Positions 11,779 to 23,687 of a stretch of DNA of 64,000 nucleotides are shown in pieces. Source of the DNA: Megalobrama amblycephala (taxonomy: Eukaryota > Chordata > Actinopteri > Cypriniformes > Xenocyprididae); NCBI RefSeq assembly GCF_018812025.1, contig NC_063051.1, positions 1,336,001 to 1,400,000 on the forward strand, in the 5' to 3' direction. The translations under genes and the position numbers were made by a program. The notes below the pieces were generated by a model, which made no database searches, was not told the DNA's origin, and worked only from the letters and a program-made list of their open reading frames with translations. Every line of letters begins with the position of its first letter. Within the stretch, counting starts at the first letter, position 1.

Positions 11779-14440
11779 ACCCAATTACTGGGTTAAAACA
11801 GCCTAATCTTTGGGTTAAAACAGCCCAATCACTGGGTTAAACCGCTAGGTTAAAACAACCAGATCGCTGGGTTAAAACAGCCTAATCTCTGGGTTAAATT
11901 GCTGGGTTAAAACAACCCAATCACTGGGTTAAAACAGCCTAATCTCTGGGTTAAAACAGCCCAATCACTGGGTTAAATCGCTAGGGTAAAACAACCCAAT
12001 CGCTGGGTTAAAACAGCCTAATCTCTGGGTTAAATCGCTGGGTTAAAACAGCCCAATCACTGGGTTAAAACAGCCTAATCTCTGGGTTAAATCGCTGGGT
12101 TAAAACAACCCAATCACTGGGTTCAATTGCTAGGTTAAAACCACCCAATCTCTGGGTTAAAACAACCCAATTGCTGGGTTAAAATAACCCAATTTCTGGG
12201 TTAAAACGCTAGGTTAAAACAACCCGATCGCTGGGATAAAACAGCCTAATCTCTGGGTTAAATCACTGGGTTAAAACAACCCAATCTCTGGGTTAAAACG
12301 CTAGGTTAAAACAACCCGATCGTTGGGATAAAACAGCCTAATCTCTGGGTTAAATCACTGGGTTAAAACAACGCAATCACTGGGTTAAAACAGCCTAATC
12401 TCTGGTTTAAATCGCTGGGTTAAAACAACCCAATCACTGGGTTCAATTGCTAGGTTAAAACCACCCAATCTCTGGGTTAAAACAACCCAATTGCTGGGTT
12501 AAATCGCTAGGGTAAAACAACCCAATCACTGGGTTAAAACAGCCTAATCTCTGGGTTAAAACAGCCCAATCACTGGGTTAAATCGCTAGGGTAAAACAAC
12601 CCAATCGCTGGGTTAAAACAGCCTAATCTCTGGGTTAAATCGCTGGGTTAAAACAGCCCAATCACTGGGTTAAAACAGCCTAATCTCTGGGTTAAATCGC
12701 TGGGTTAAAACAACCCAATCACTGGGTTCAATTGCTAGGTTAAAACCACCCAATCTCTGGGTTAAAACAACCCAATTGCTGCGTTAAAATAACCCAATTT
12801 CTGGGTTAAAACGCTAGGTTAAAACAACCCGATCGCTGGGATAAAACAGCCTAATCTCTGGGTTAAATCACTGGGTTAAAACAACCCAATCTCTGGGTTA
12901 AAACGCTAGGTTAAAACAACCCGATCGTTGGGATAAAACAGCCTAATCTCTGGGTTAAATCACTGGGTTAAAACAACGCAATCACTGGGTTAAAACAGCC
13001 TAATCTCTGGTTTAAATCGCTGGGTTAAAACAACCCAATCACTGGGTTCAATTGCTAGGTTAAAACCACCCAATCTCTGGGTTAAAACAACCCAATTGCT
13101 GGGTTAAATCGCTAGGTTAAAACAACCCAATCTCTGGGTTAAAACAACCCAATTGCTCGGTTAAATCGCTGGGTTAAAACAACCCAATCACTGGGTTAAA
13201 ATAACCCAATCGCTGGGTTAAATCGCTAGGTTAAAACAACCCGATCGCTGGGTTAAAACAACCCAATCTCTGGGTTAAAACAACCCAATTGCTGGGTTAA
13301 ATTTCTAGGTAAAACAACCCGAACGCTGGGTTAAAACAGCCTAATCTCTGGGTTAAATCGCTGGGTTAAAACAACCCAATCACTGGGTTAAAACAGCCTA
13401 ATCTCTGGGTTAAAACAGCCCAATCACTGGGTTAAATCGCCAGGTTAAAACACCCCAATCTCTGGGTTAAAACAACCTAATTTCTGGGTAAAATTGCTAG
13501 GTTAAAACAACCCAATCGCTGGGTTAAAACAGCCTAATCTCTGGGTTAAATCACTGGGTTAAAACAGCCCAATCGCTGGGTTAAAACAGCCTAATCTCTG
13601 GGTTAAAACAGCCCAATCACTGGGTTAAATCGCTAGGTTAAAACAACCCAATCCTGGGTTAAAACAACCCAATTTCTGGGTTAAAACGCTAGGTTAAAAC
13701 AACCCGATCGCTGGGATAAAACAGCCTAATCTCTGGGTTAAATCACTGGGTTAAAACAACGCAATCACTGGGTTAAAACAGCCCAATCTCTGGGTTAAAA
13801 CAACCAAATTGCTCGGTTAAATCGCTGGGTTAAAACAACCCAATCACTGGGTTAAAACAACCCAATTGCTGAGTTAAATCGCTAGGTTAAAACAACCCAA
13901 TCTCTGGGTTAAAACAACCCAATTGCTGGGTTAAATCGCTAGGTTAAAACAACCCGATCACTGGGTTAAAACAACCCAATCTCTGGGTTAAAACAACCCA
14001 ATTGTTGGGTTAAATAGCTAGGTTAAAACAACCCGATCGCTGGGTTAAAACAGCCTAATCTCTGGGTTAAAACAACCCAATTGTTGGGTTAAATTGCTAG
14101 GTTAAAACAACCCGATCGATGGGTTAAAATAACCCAATCTCTGGGTTAAAACAACCCAATTGCTGGGTTAAATTGCTAGGTAAAACAACCCGATCGCTGG
14201 GTTAAAACAGGCTAATCTCTGGGTTAAATCGCTGGGTTAAAATAGCCCAATCACTGGGTTAAAACAGCCTAATCTCTGGGTTAAATCGCTAGGTTAAAAC
14301 AACCCAATCTCTGGGTTAAAACAACCCAATTGCTGGGTTAAATTGCTAGGTAAAACAACCCGATCGCTGGGTTAAAACAGCCTAATCTCTGGGTTAAATC
14401 GCTGGGTTAAAACAACCCAATCACTGGGTTAACTGGGTTA
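11779..14440. repeat. 22/13-bp minisatellite, 2.7 kb, from a MITE arm
   Basis: The units are about CTGGGTTAAAACAACCCAATCA (22 bp) interspersed with 13-bp units CTGGGTTAAATCG. Each 22-bp unit is itself an inverted repeat (TGGGTT...AACCCA). A 605-bp segment is duplicated: the GTTCAATTGCTAGG variant occurs at 12121 and 12726 and again at 12441 and 13046, and other variants keep the 605-bp offset. Confidence 0.95.
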
Positions 14441-15447
14441 TGCAAGAACATAAAGAAGTTCGCTCTTGTGACTCTGGTTAAATGTGTTAAAATGATGCAT
14501 GTAAAAACTTCACATCGCTGAAGGATCCGCGTGACAGTGTTTACGTGTAGGCCGAGGTCTGTGTATCTTCTGCAAAGCGCCAATCGCAGGTGAGAGATAA
14601 ATGACTCTAATTGCGTGTTCCTCCACAGGACTAATTTCCACCCCAATCACCAAAGTGATTAATCACAGAGCGAGAGCGTGTGCAAAGTTTGAACGCACAA
14701 ACCTCAGTGTCTTGCTCTGCGGGCGTCTCTTACTCACCTAAGCCAATTTATTCGACACAACGCAATGGGGGACCCCGGGGCGATGGGCTACAAATCACGT
14801 AAACATGCTACAGGTTATCGTAAAGCTATTACAAAAGCTGCATTGCTGATGCTACAGCAGGGGGCTTCCAAAGAGTCCTGCGCTTAATGAGAGAAATTTA
14901 TTATGTTAAGCCATCACCGGATTGCATTTCACTGCTGTATTTTGCGATTTTTCACCTTAAACGCGCTTCAGAAACAGCGGGTATCATGGCCCTTCGGTTT
15001 GAAATTGTCCTGCTGAAAGATGAAATGTCTCCCAAGCTGTTATACGCTTTTTCTACTCGACTCTGTATATACTGGTATTGTGTAGCGCTCAGTCTTTGTT
15101 CTGTCCACTGAGTTGCCCAGATGAAAAGCAGCTCCACAGCATGATGCTATATCACAGAACGCATGGTGATTGTTAAGATATGGGCACCACCCACATCGCT
15201 TTGAGTTATCACTAAAATACCTCTACTTCTGGCTCTTCTGACAACAAAAAACACGTTCTTTTGTGCCACCCTATTTTCAGGTACAATTTTTACTTTACCT
15301 TAAAAAGTAATTGCTGCTTACAATGCAGCTTCTCTCACAATTTCCATCTAGTTCTAGTGCTTTCCAAGAACAATTTCTAGATGTGTGATTTGATGTAGTT
15401 TCCATATAAAGTCAACATGACATCCGAAATCAACTGGACTTTCTTTC
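14441..15447. other. intron, no gene seen
   Basis: The stretch appears single-copy. The ORFs at 14407-14646 and 14887-15111 show no domain. Confidence 0.45.
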
Positions 15448-15698
15448 TTAAAGGGATAGTTCACCCTAAAATGAAAATTCTGTCATCATTTATTTACCCT
15501 CATGTCATTTTAAACCTGTTTGACTTTCTTTATGTGGAACACAAAAGAACATATTTTTAAGGATGTTTCAACTATTCAAACAACATTGACTCATTGTATG
15601 GACAAAAACACTGCAACATCCCTCAAAATATCATCTTTTGTGCTATGCAAAATAAATCAACTCATTTGGTTTTGGAACAACATGAGAGCAAGTAAAAT
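15448..15698. mobile_element. TTAAAGG-type MITE, right part degraded
   Basis: CTTAAAGGGATAGTTCACCC and TGTCATCATTTATTTACCCT at the left, and AACAACATGAGAGCAAGTAA near 15680, match the family at 4719-5022. Confidence 0.75.
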
Positions 15699-15738
15699 AT
15701 GGCATGATTGTGCATGATTGATTTATGTTATTCAAATA

Positions 15739-15770
15739 AATAAACAAACAAACAAACAAACAAACAAACA
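15739..15770. repeat. (AAAC)n microsatellite
   Basis: Eight tandem AAAC units. Confidence 0.95.
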
Positions 15771-15779
15771 TAAATACAA

Positions 15780-16875
15780 GTATTAAAACATGTATATACG
15801 TACATAAGGGGTTAAAAAATGTGTAGTGTCACTGTGTAGTTGTACTTTTATGTCTTTGAAAGACTCTTTAGTCTTCATTTTCACAGCTGTCATTCATATT
15901 CACATGAATAAATGAACCTTTTCTCTGGGGTTTTATGCAGAAAAAAAATGGTAGTTAATATAATGATTCATTGGAGAATTTAATTAATCACAATTATGTA
16001 CTTGTTGGAGCAACGTGCATCACAAGGACCGAATGCTTGTAAGCAGCACATTTCCATTGCTTAAGATTCTTTACCTACATAAATGTATTTTAATTGAAAT
16101 AATTAAAATTAAGTATTAATGCTTAAAATAATCCCACAAAATGAAATGTAAAATGGTACTTCAAAATTTAACTAAGAGAGAGAGAGAAAAAAAACAGCAC
16201 ACCTGAGAATAAAATAAAATATATTTTAACGGTTAAATAAATAACTTAATTAAAAAAAAAAGAAAGGAACATTCATTCCTTTCTTTTTGCAAGGATGAAA
16301 ACGGTAGACTACAAAGTCCTTTCTTACACACATCCAAAAAATGTTATGCAAAGGTTACTAGTTCTTTACAACAACAAAAAATCTCTAAGAATCCTTAATC
16401 CCACAATAACAGCCCTCGTTCAGCCGCTCTATTGTCGAGCGAAGCTGTCAAGTAGAGCCACGCAGAAAGAAGGAGTGCACACAATTTCCCATGACATCTC
16501 CAAAAGCAAACAACCTTTTGTTGTTCTGTACATTTCACAGATGCTCAGAAAGAGGGGGGGGGGGGGTAATGTTCAATCACACAAATAAATCAACAAATAA
16601 ACAGAGCTTTCAGGACAAACATCAACTTAAAGACAAATTCTAATAATTCCGCTCAGAAAGGGAGCGCTGCACATGTGGCGACCAGCAACTGACTTGACCT
16701 TGAGAAATGAGAATTGGGGCGACAAAGCACATGGTTGTCATGACAATGATGTCATAATTTAAGAAAAAAACCCAATCCAAATAAATACAGTATATATTTC
16801 TTAAAGAAAAAAAAAATTATTCATGACAACTCTAATTAGAATGAAAGCTTATTTACGCCATTAAATAATAAAAGT
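15780..16875. other. AT-rich intron, no gene seen
   Basis: A 13-bp G-run lies at 16554-16566. No coding signal was recognised. Confidence 0.45.
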
Positions 16876-17520
16876 ATTTGCGACTTTTTATCTCACAATT
16901 TCTCAGAATTGCAAGATATAAACTCAAAATTGTGAGATATAATGTCAGAATGGCGAGATAAAAAGTCAGAATTGTGAGTTATAAATTCTGAATTGTAAGT
17001 TATAAAGTCATAACTGCGAGATAAAAAGACAAAATTGTGAGTTATAAAGTTATAATTGTGAGTTAAAAAGTCAGAATTGTGAGTTATAAAGTCAAAATTG
17101 TGAGTTATAAAGTCATAATTGCAAGTTATAAAGTCATAATTGCGAGTTATAAAGTCATAATTGCAAGTTATAAAGTCAGAATTGCGAGTTATAAAGTCAG
17201 AATTGCGAGTTATAAAGTCATAATTGCGAGTTATAAAGTCAGAATTGTGAATTATAAAGTCATAATTGTGAGTTATAAAGTCAGAATTGTGAGTTATAAA
17301 GTCAGAATTGCGAGTTATAAAGTCAGAATTGTGAATTATAAAGTCATAATTGTGAGTTATAAAGTCAAAATTGCGAGTTATAAAGTCAGAATTGCAAGAT
17401 AAAAAGTCAAAATTGTGAGTTATAAAGTCATAATTGTGAGTTATAAAGTCATAATTGTGAGTTATGAAGTCATAATTGTGAGTTATAAAGTCATAATTGC
17501 GAGTTATAAAGTGAGAATTG
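16876..17520. repeat. 21-bp minisatellite, about 30 copies, from a MITE arm
   Basis: The unit is close to GAGTTATAAAGTCAGAATTGC with CATAATTG and CAAAATTG variants. The opening segment (CGACTTTTTATCTCACAATT) is the usual start of the MITE arms seen at 6043-6359 and 61136-61523. A 21-bp period gives a false 107-codon ORF. Confidence 0.93.
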
Positions 17521-17535
17521 TATAGTTCATGATTG

Positions 17536-17538
<3 letters not shown>

Positions 17539-17578
<40 letters not shown>

Positions 17579-18420
17579 TTTTGTAACAATACATCGATAT
17601 AGATTGATACATCGATCTAATGTCTAACGATCCGATGCATCGATGCAATGCGTAAAATATCGATACCTGTGGGCTAATTATAGAGGCACCTTTGTTTTAA
17701 CACTCTCCACATTTTCACACAATATCAGTCTATGCATTATCGCCAACGCGTGCATTCTCATTTAAACTACCTTTCAGAACTTGTGAAAGACACTCAGGAT
17801 AGTTGATGGAACTGTCACTGAAAGAATATGGTCAATAAACTGCCGCATAGGAGCGCTGCGCGCTGTGACTCTGTGTTGCTTCAAGCGCATCATTCTGCAC
17901 AGAAGTGCTTTGTGCCGCTCTGTATTAGAGCCTTTATAATAAATTTGAACAATGAAAGAATATTAATAGCCTGTCTTGTTTTGTCCTACCTATAATATGT
18001 TGTTGCTTCATTAAAAACCTGCACTATACATTTAAAAGAAATGTCTTTTAATTGTGTGTGTGTGTATATGTATTCCTTGTTTATCGTTTTTTTGACATTA
18101 CACATTTTAGCACAGAACTAAAATACTTTCTTGACTGTTGTCATGTCATAAGCTGTCATTAGATTACTGTGTGAATTTTTTATTTGTGGATGTCCCAATA
18201 AGGGTTCAGAATGTGAAATTTTGAAATAAATGTTTGTTATATATTTTGGTTGCAGTTGTGAGTTAATAAAAATGTAACTGGTTGTGTAAAATAGGCTCAA
18301 AATATCGAAATATTGATCGAATCGTATCACAGAACTTTTTGAGGTATCAGAAAATATCGAATCGCTGGCTATGAGAATCGATATTGTATCGACTCGTGAT
18401 GAACTGTCCGATTTACACCC

Positions 18421-18459
<39 letters not shown>
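17539..18459. repeat. (TA)n tract split by the hAT-like element
   Basis: (TA)n occupies 17539-17575 and 18424-18459, the two halves of one tract interrupted by the insertion. Confidence 0.85.
17576..18423. mobile_element. hAT-like non-autonomous element in a (TA)n tract
   Basis: The left end is TAGTTTTGTAACAATACATC and the right end GTCCGATTTACACCCCTA, that is, inverted ends of the TAGGGGTGTAA type. Both flanks read ATATATAT (17568-17575 and 18424-18431), consistent with an 8-bp target duplication, although the host tract is itself (TA)n. Subterminal ATCGATA motifs face each other. There is no ORF of transposase size. Confidence 0.75.
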
Positions 18460-18463
<4 letters not shown>

Positions 18464-18744
18464 CTTTCCCCTTTAATTAATTTGCTTGCATTCTATAGCT
18501 TGATTCTGTTTTGCATATACATCAATCAGCTCATATTGTGACTAACGCCATTGAAAAGCAAATGCTAATTGTCTCATCATAACTTCAACTATAAAATATG
18601 TTGCGTAAACTACAGTCAAATGCAGCACCTGCTCAATGTCAAGTACCTGGATTAATCTGCTAATGATTAATAGTAGTGTTGTAGTGTTGTACTGTTTTCA
18701 TAGTGGCAGAATAAAGCAAAATACCTATTCTGTCTTCTTCAGAG

Positions 18745-18835
18745 CAGTCAAATCAGCTTTATTTATATAGCACTTTATACAATATGGATTCAAAGCAGCT
18801 TCACAGTGATAAACAGGAAGATAACAGTGTTTAAT
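18745..18835. repeat. dispersed fish repeat (TTTATTTATATAGCACTTT type)
   Basis: CAGCTTTATTTATATAGCAC followed by CAAAGCAGCTTCACAGTG is a widespread fish retroposon-type consensus, from general knowledge. Confidence 0.6.
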
Positions 18836-18955
18836 GTTGTAAATTTTATAAATGGTGAAACAAACATCACCAAGTTTAAGATTTGTCTTAAAACTTAGCT
18901 GCCAATTTTGGCGGTAAAGCAGCTTTGGGAACAGAGCTTTTTTATTCTGCAGTAA

Positions 18956-19052
18956 TTCACTTTTTGTGCTCCACAAAAGACAGTAAGTCATGTGGTTCTG
19001 AAACAGCATGAAGGTAAATAAACGATGACAGAAGTTTCATTTTTGGGCTGAA
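18956..19052. mobile_element. TTAAAGG-type MITE, right-end fragment
   Basis: AACAGCATGAAGGTAAATAA, CGATGACAGAAGTTTCATTT and TTGGGCTGAAC match the right arm of the 4719-5022 family. Confidence 0.65.
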
Positions 19053-19964
19053 CATGTGTTCTTTTATTCCACGTGTAAACAAAAGCAACAAGTCGCACAC
19101 AGCGCCGCAGGTGAGTTTGCCGCACCGCTGGCTTGACGTCGCGCACTTTTTTCACAACTAGTTTATAAATTGCCTTTGGGACGAAATGTCACACGGATCA
19201 TTCTTTCCAATTGAAAAAGGTCCAAAGTAGGAGCAAAGCAATAATGAAACTATTTTGACAAAAACGGGAAAGCGATTGGCTCCGTACTAAATCTGACACT
19301 CACTGATTGTTCTGCCATGACTCCAATGTTTCTGTCCAGGATCGGAGGTCTTGTGAGGTCAGCGGAGTTCATGCGGCGTCTCTCAGATGCTTCACTTTTT
19401 AGGAGAGATTGGTGAGTTGAGCCAAACTGCATTAGCCCAGTGAGATCAGACAAGATATTGAGCTTCAGAAAAACAAATCTTGTTAGTCGTTGTAAACTGC
19501 CGTCAAACAGAATCAGGGAGGCCACGCTGAGAGCGGCATTCCCACAATGCAATTAGAATCTCACCACTTCATCATGCCGCACACCTGATGTTCCCGAAGC
19601 ACTCTGCTATTGATATAAATATTAACGGCGAGCCCAGCTGTCTGAGAGGAGCTGCGTGATATGTCCGATGTCAGATTACATGTGCTTTTCATGGAAATGA
19701 CAATTTTCCCTTCCAGGTACCAATCTCGGCTGACAGCTTTATCAACACAAGAAGCCATTGGGAACAACTAAGTCAGTGTCTTCTGACCGCAGATATCATC
19801 CCGAGTAAATCGACAGCGTATGTGCGGTACTGATTTTTATGTGCGGAACAACGGATCTCGTTTCAAGCGCTGATGCGATCATAGCGAGGCGGGTCTGGCG
19901 AACGTGATTTCTGATTAGACTGATGCAACTTCACTATGTGCAAAATATAGAGACGTTATCTCAC
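19053..19964. other. intron next to cadherin exon, no other gene seen
   Basis: Composition is balanced and appears single-copy. The minus-strand ORFs of 100 and 68 codons have no recognised domain. Confidence 0.45.
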
Positions 19965-20086
19965 CTGGCCAGGTTTGGCATCCTCGCAGATTGAAGCCTC
20001 GTAAGGAGTCGCGAGTTCGGGAGGGTTGTCGTTCACGTCCAGGATGCGGATGCTCACCGCCGTCTGAGATGCCATGGACTGGTTAT
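19965..20086 (-). CDS. cdh22: type II cadherin exon, EC4 end to EC5 start (cdh22-like)
   Basis: This 122-nt exon has an acceptor TTCAG before 20086 and a donor GTGAGA after 19965. It starts in phase 1, completing an Asp codon, and ends in phase 0. It encodes DNQSMASQTAVS, then the EC4-EC5 linker IRILDVNDNPPELATPYEA and SICEDAKPGQ, where EC5 begins. The Cys of SICE is one of the conserved membrane-proximal cysteines of classical cadherins. The length equals the family norm. The next exons (about 118 nt completing EC5, then the exon with the transmembrane segment) were searched for on the minus strand between 1 and 19964 and not recognised, so this intron probably runs off the left edge. Confidence 0.95.
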
Positions 20087-20342
20087 CTGAAGGCAGACAG
20101 AGATTAAACCGTCATCATAATGGACCAGAAGTCATATGCAGTTCTAAAAGTAACGTCACTATATTACATTCATGTAGGTCAACTAGAATGACGTGATGAC
20201 AGGTTCAATTTCTAGGAAACAGTCTGAAAAAGTCACTTCAGATAAAAACATCTGTCAAAAGCATAAACTATATAAATTTAAAAATATATTAATAAATATA
20301 TGTTAACATATATCACAAATAAGGGATCACACACACACACTG

Positions 20343-21267
20343 TAGGGGAGAGCGGGGTAAGTTGTCACACTTTTCACACTGTCTACCATTTACTGAGCAC
20401 CATACATCACAATGGTATAAGTGTCATACCAAATGAAAGTAGGAAGTCTTGGGCACATATATTGTATTCATTACATTTTCATATCTTATCTCATTACGGA
20501 CTGTTGAATAGAGAATGTGCACTTGTGACAATTTGCCCCATCGGCGGGTAAGCTGTCACACTAGATTATCTAAAAAATAAGAACACAACTACTTCATTGT
20601 GATTATTGATTTTAATTTTTAAATTCAACCCAGAACTGGAAATATAAACAATCATGCCTAGAGAATTTGGAAAAAAAAATATTTCAATCCTATCAATATA
20701 CATTTCAATCAAAACACATTAAGTGGCAAGACCACTTTACTTTGAACTTTAAACTCAAACTTTCTCTGGCTTGCACATAGATCCATGATAACTTAACATG
20801 ATCGCTTAACTTAACATGTTTAATCTCTGAACATAACTGACTTAACATGTTGAACCTCTTTTTTGAGCATGTTCTATGTGTTTATTTGTACTGGGGCAAG
20901 TTGTCAAATGCGACGACTTGCCCCAAAGTCATTGAGACAACTTGCCCCAAACTGACACGTGTGCTAATGTTGGCTAAACGTCAGCTCAAGTTTTAAAAGA
21001 CATGTTATTGTCTCCTCTATGTTGTGCAAAATAACATTCATATCTAACAAAGTTGTATTGCATAAAATTTAAAGTGCAAATTTTTTACTTTTTAAGCCAA
21101 AAAATAAGAAAATTGTGCTAACCTCAGATTAGAGCGATCTTGACCACATGTGAACAGGACGTTGACTATGGAAGAAGAAGTCACACAAAGTGGCTATTTG
21201 ATTTTTGAGATAGAGCCTCTAGTTTTGGAGTTATGAAGAATGTGACAACTTACCCCGCTCTCCCCTA
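20343..21267. mobile_element. 0.93 kb element with TAGGGGAGAGCGGGGTAAG ends
   Basis: Near-perfect inverted ends: TAGGGGAGAGCGGGGTAAGT then TGTCACA on the left, and TGTGACAACTTACCCCGCTC then TCCCCTA on the right. Internal GGGGCAAGTTGTCA motifs recur in both orientations (20880-20950). It has no coding capacity. No clear target duplication is visible. Confidence 0.88.
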
Positions 21268-21377
21268 TATATATTATATTTTCCAACACATTGTTTCCAA
21301 CCATTTGTCAGGTATGAACATGGACAAGTGTTTACCCTCCCAGTGTACTATAGTTTGGGTACACTAACATTTAAGCT

Positions 21378-21632
21378 ACACTCTTAGAAAAGTTCAATTG
21401 GGTTCTGAACTCAATGTTAAAGAACCCTTTATGCCAAAAAGGTTGACAAATGTCTTAAATGATTGCATAATACTTGTTTAATGAGTTATTTCTCTTGTTT
21501 AAAGTATGTTTATGAGCTGCATAATTCACAAAATTTAATTCAAATGAAAAATGAATGAAAATAAAATGAATCAATTGAAGCTAAATCCATAAAATGATCC
21601 CATGATGGCAAACCCTAAAAGGTTCTTTCAGG
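21378..21632. mobile_element. degraded MITE with AAGGTTCT ends
   Basis: ACACTCTTAGAAAAGTTCAA with AAAGAACCCTTTATGCC on the left and CCCTAAAAGGTTCTTTCAGG on the right resemble a common fish MITE. A related fragment is at 60172-60230. Confidence 0.45.
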
Positions 21633-23687
21633 GCCGTAACCACCATAGACATTGAGGAGGACAAGTCCCAATATTTATATTTTCCACTCTGTTTGTTGTT
21701 AGGATGACAAAAAAAGTTTTAGAAGTTGCATTTTCAGGCTGGTCTGCCTCAGCGGTCTAACAGCGCTCATCACTGTCAGAATGAGTGAGCTGGCCAATCA
21801 AATCAAAGAAGGCGGGGCTTACTGTCCACAGGTAGATGAGTGCGAATTCCAACACAACGCTTTCGTTTTAACAGTGAAAGAGTACGTGACGAGTAAGTAG
21901 CTAAACATTTAATATATGACGACTTTATTATGATTCAGCGACCGACAGTAATATCTAGTGATGTGAACTACTCAACATTTTGAATTGAAAACATGCTATT
22001 ATTTGATTATATGATTATTATAATTCATAACTGAATGTGGCAAGACAAGAAAAGTTTTGTGTTTTTCACTTATTAGACATACAAATAAGAGTATTTTTAA
22101 GTATATATATTTTTTTAAATTATTTGCAAATAGTCTGAATTTATTAATAACTACAATAGACCTGGGACTATTTTTGTGTTCTTCCTTTTAATAAAATAAT
22201 AATAATAATAATTACCCAATAACACCCCCGAGAAAACAATGTGGCATCAGTTACAATGGAATCAAATTAACAGGCAACAGTGTATCACACACAGAATGTT
22301 ACATTTGAGACACATGAACCAGTTGTCATGACAATAGCAGAGTTTACAATGGCCAGATCTGTGAGATCCCGAACAAAGAAAAACCACCAGTGCTCTCAAA
22401 TAACACCCAAATTCTGTAAAAAACTGAAACACTAGAGAAGTATATTAAATGCATTTTTTAAGGAAAGTAAAACTAAAAGTCATAATCTGTATGTCACTGA
22501 CTAGGACAACACACAGAGTGCAAATTATGCAGGGTTATTAAGTCTGTAACACAGGCAAATATAAAAAAAAGAAGCACTGAAGTATAGCAAACTACTGTAC
22601 TGCCATCACAGTTTGTGTCTGAAGGCACTTCTACAGTAATGATACTCTGCCAGCAGTGGATTCATCAGGAAGCTAATTCTTCTGCAACATTTTTGAGAAA
22701 CTTTTCAATTAGCAAGTCAATTTCAAAATGAAGACGGAAAACACCATACGCAGAAGATTTTAATGATAAGAGCACACCGTTTGGGGCTGGCATAATGATA
22801 TAAACACAGATAAATGGACTCAATATCGGGCTGCAATATCATTTTGATCATGGCCTTATTAAGCTACAATAAAATGGAAATATTATTGGGAAATGTGTAC
22901 ATAATAAGTTCATATAAGTAAAATGATCTAGTAATTAAAAAAAGCTCTCTGTGTTGAGGGCGACTGATCCTTAGCTAATTTCTATGCTTCATTATTTCAT
23001 TAGAAATGTTTTAATTTCCATAAGAGACGCTTCTCACCAACACAGCAGGCCATGGAGAGGGCCACCGTTTTCATTGTAACGAGACATAATTACCTTTTTT
23101 AATTAACACCACTGTAATGCTTGTTTATTTATGGGGATGTACAGTAGCCCACACATGTTGTGTTATTTAGCATATGTAAATTAGGTCTATGCTAATTTAA
23201 ATATGCTGTTTCATTGTCTTGTTTTTCCAAGCTTTGTCTATGCATTATAAAACATGAACGCATTTGTAAATCAAATACAGTTTTGGAAGTCAGTAAATTC
23301 ACCTCAAAATCAAAAGAAAGAAAAGAGAAGTTATTTTTTTCCATCTAAAGCAGGAAAAACAAACAAATTATCAAAAAAAAAATAACATGAATAAATGAAT
23401 AAACGAATAAACAAAAAGTAACGAATAACGAAATGAAAATAAACGAATAAACAAAAAAGTAATTTAACTATGTAAATTGCAAAGAATGCATCGTGATATA
23501 GTATTTATTATATTGCCTGATATTTTGGTGATTTAAATAAAAAGTCAAGTAAAAATAATGCAGAAAATACAAACAAATAAAAAATGAATGAATGAATGAA
23601 TGAACGAACTAATGAATAATTCAACTATGTAAACTGAAAAGTATTCATTCTGGTGGTATTTACTATACTGCATGACATTTCGCTGAT
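21633..23687. other. intron, possible conserved element, no gene seen
   Basis: The stretch is AT-rich with no exon. 22960-23260 is non-repetitive and rich in TAATT/ATTA homeodomain-type cores, discussed under findings. Short tetranucleotide runs (GAAT near 23585-23605) occur at the right. Confidence 0.45.

Noticed and set aside
11779..14440. CRISPR-like array of regularly spaced repeats
   Set aside because: There are no unique spacers between units, the genome is vertebrate and the unit derives from a MITE arm.
17079..17402. 107-codon ORF of Ser-Tyr-Lys-Val repeats
   Set aside because: Translation of the 21-bp minisatellite.
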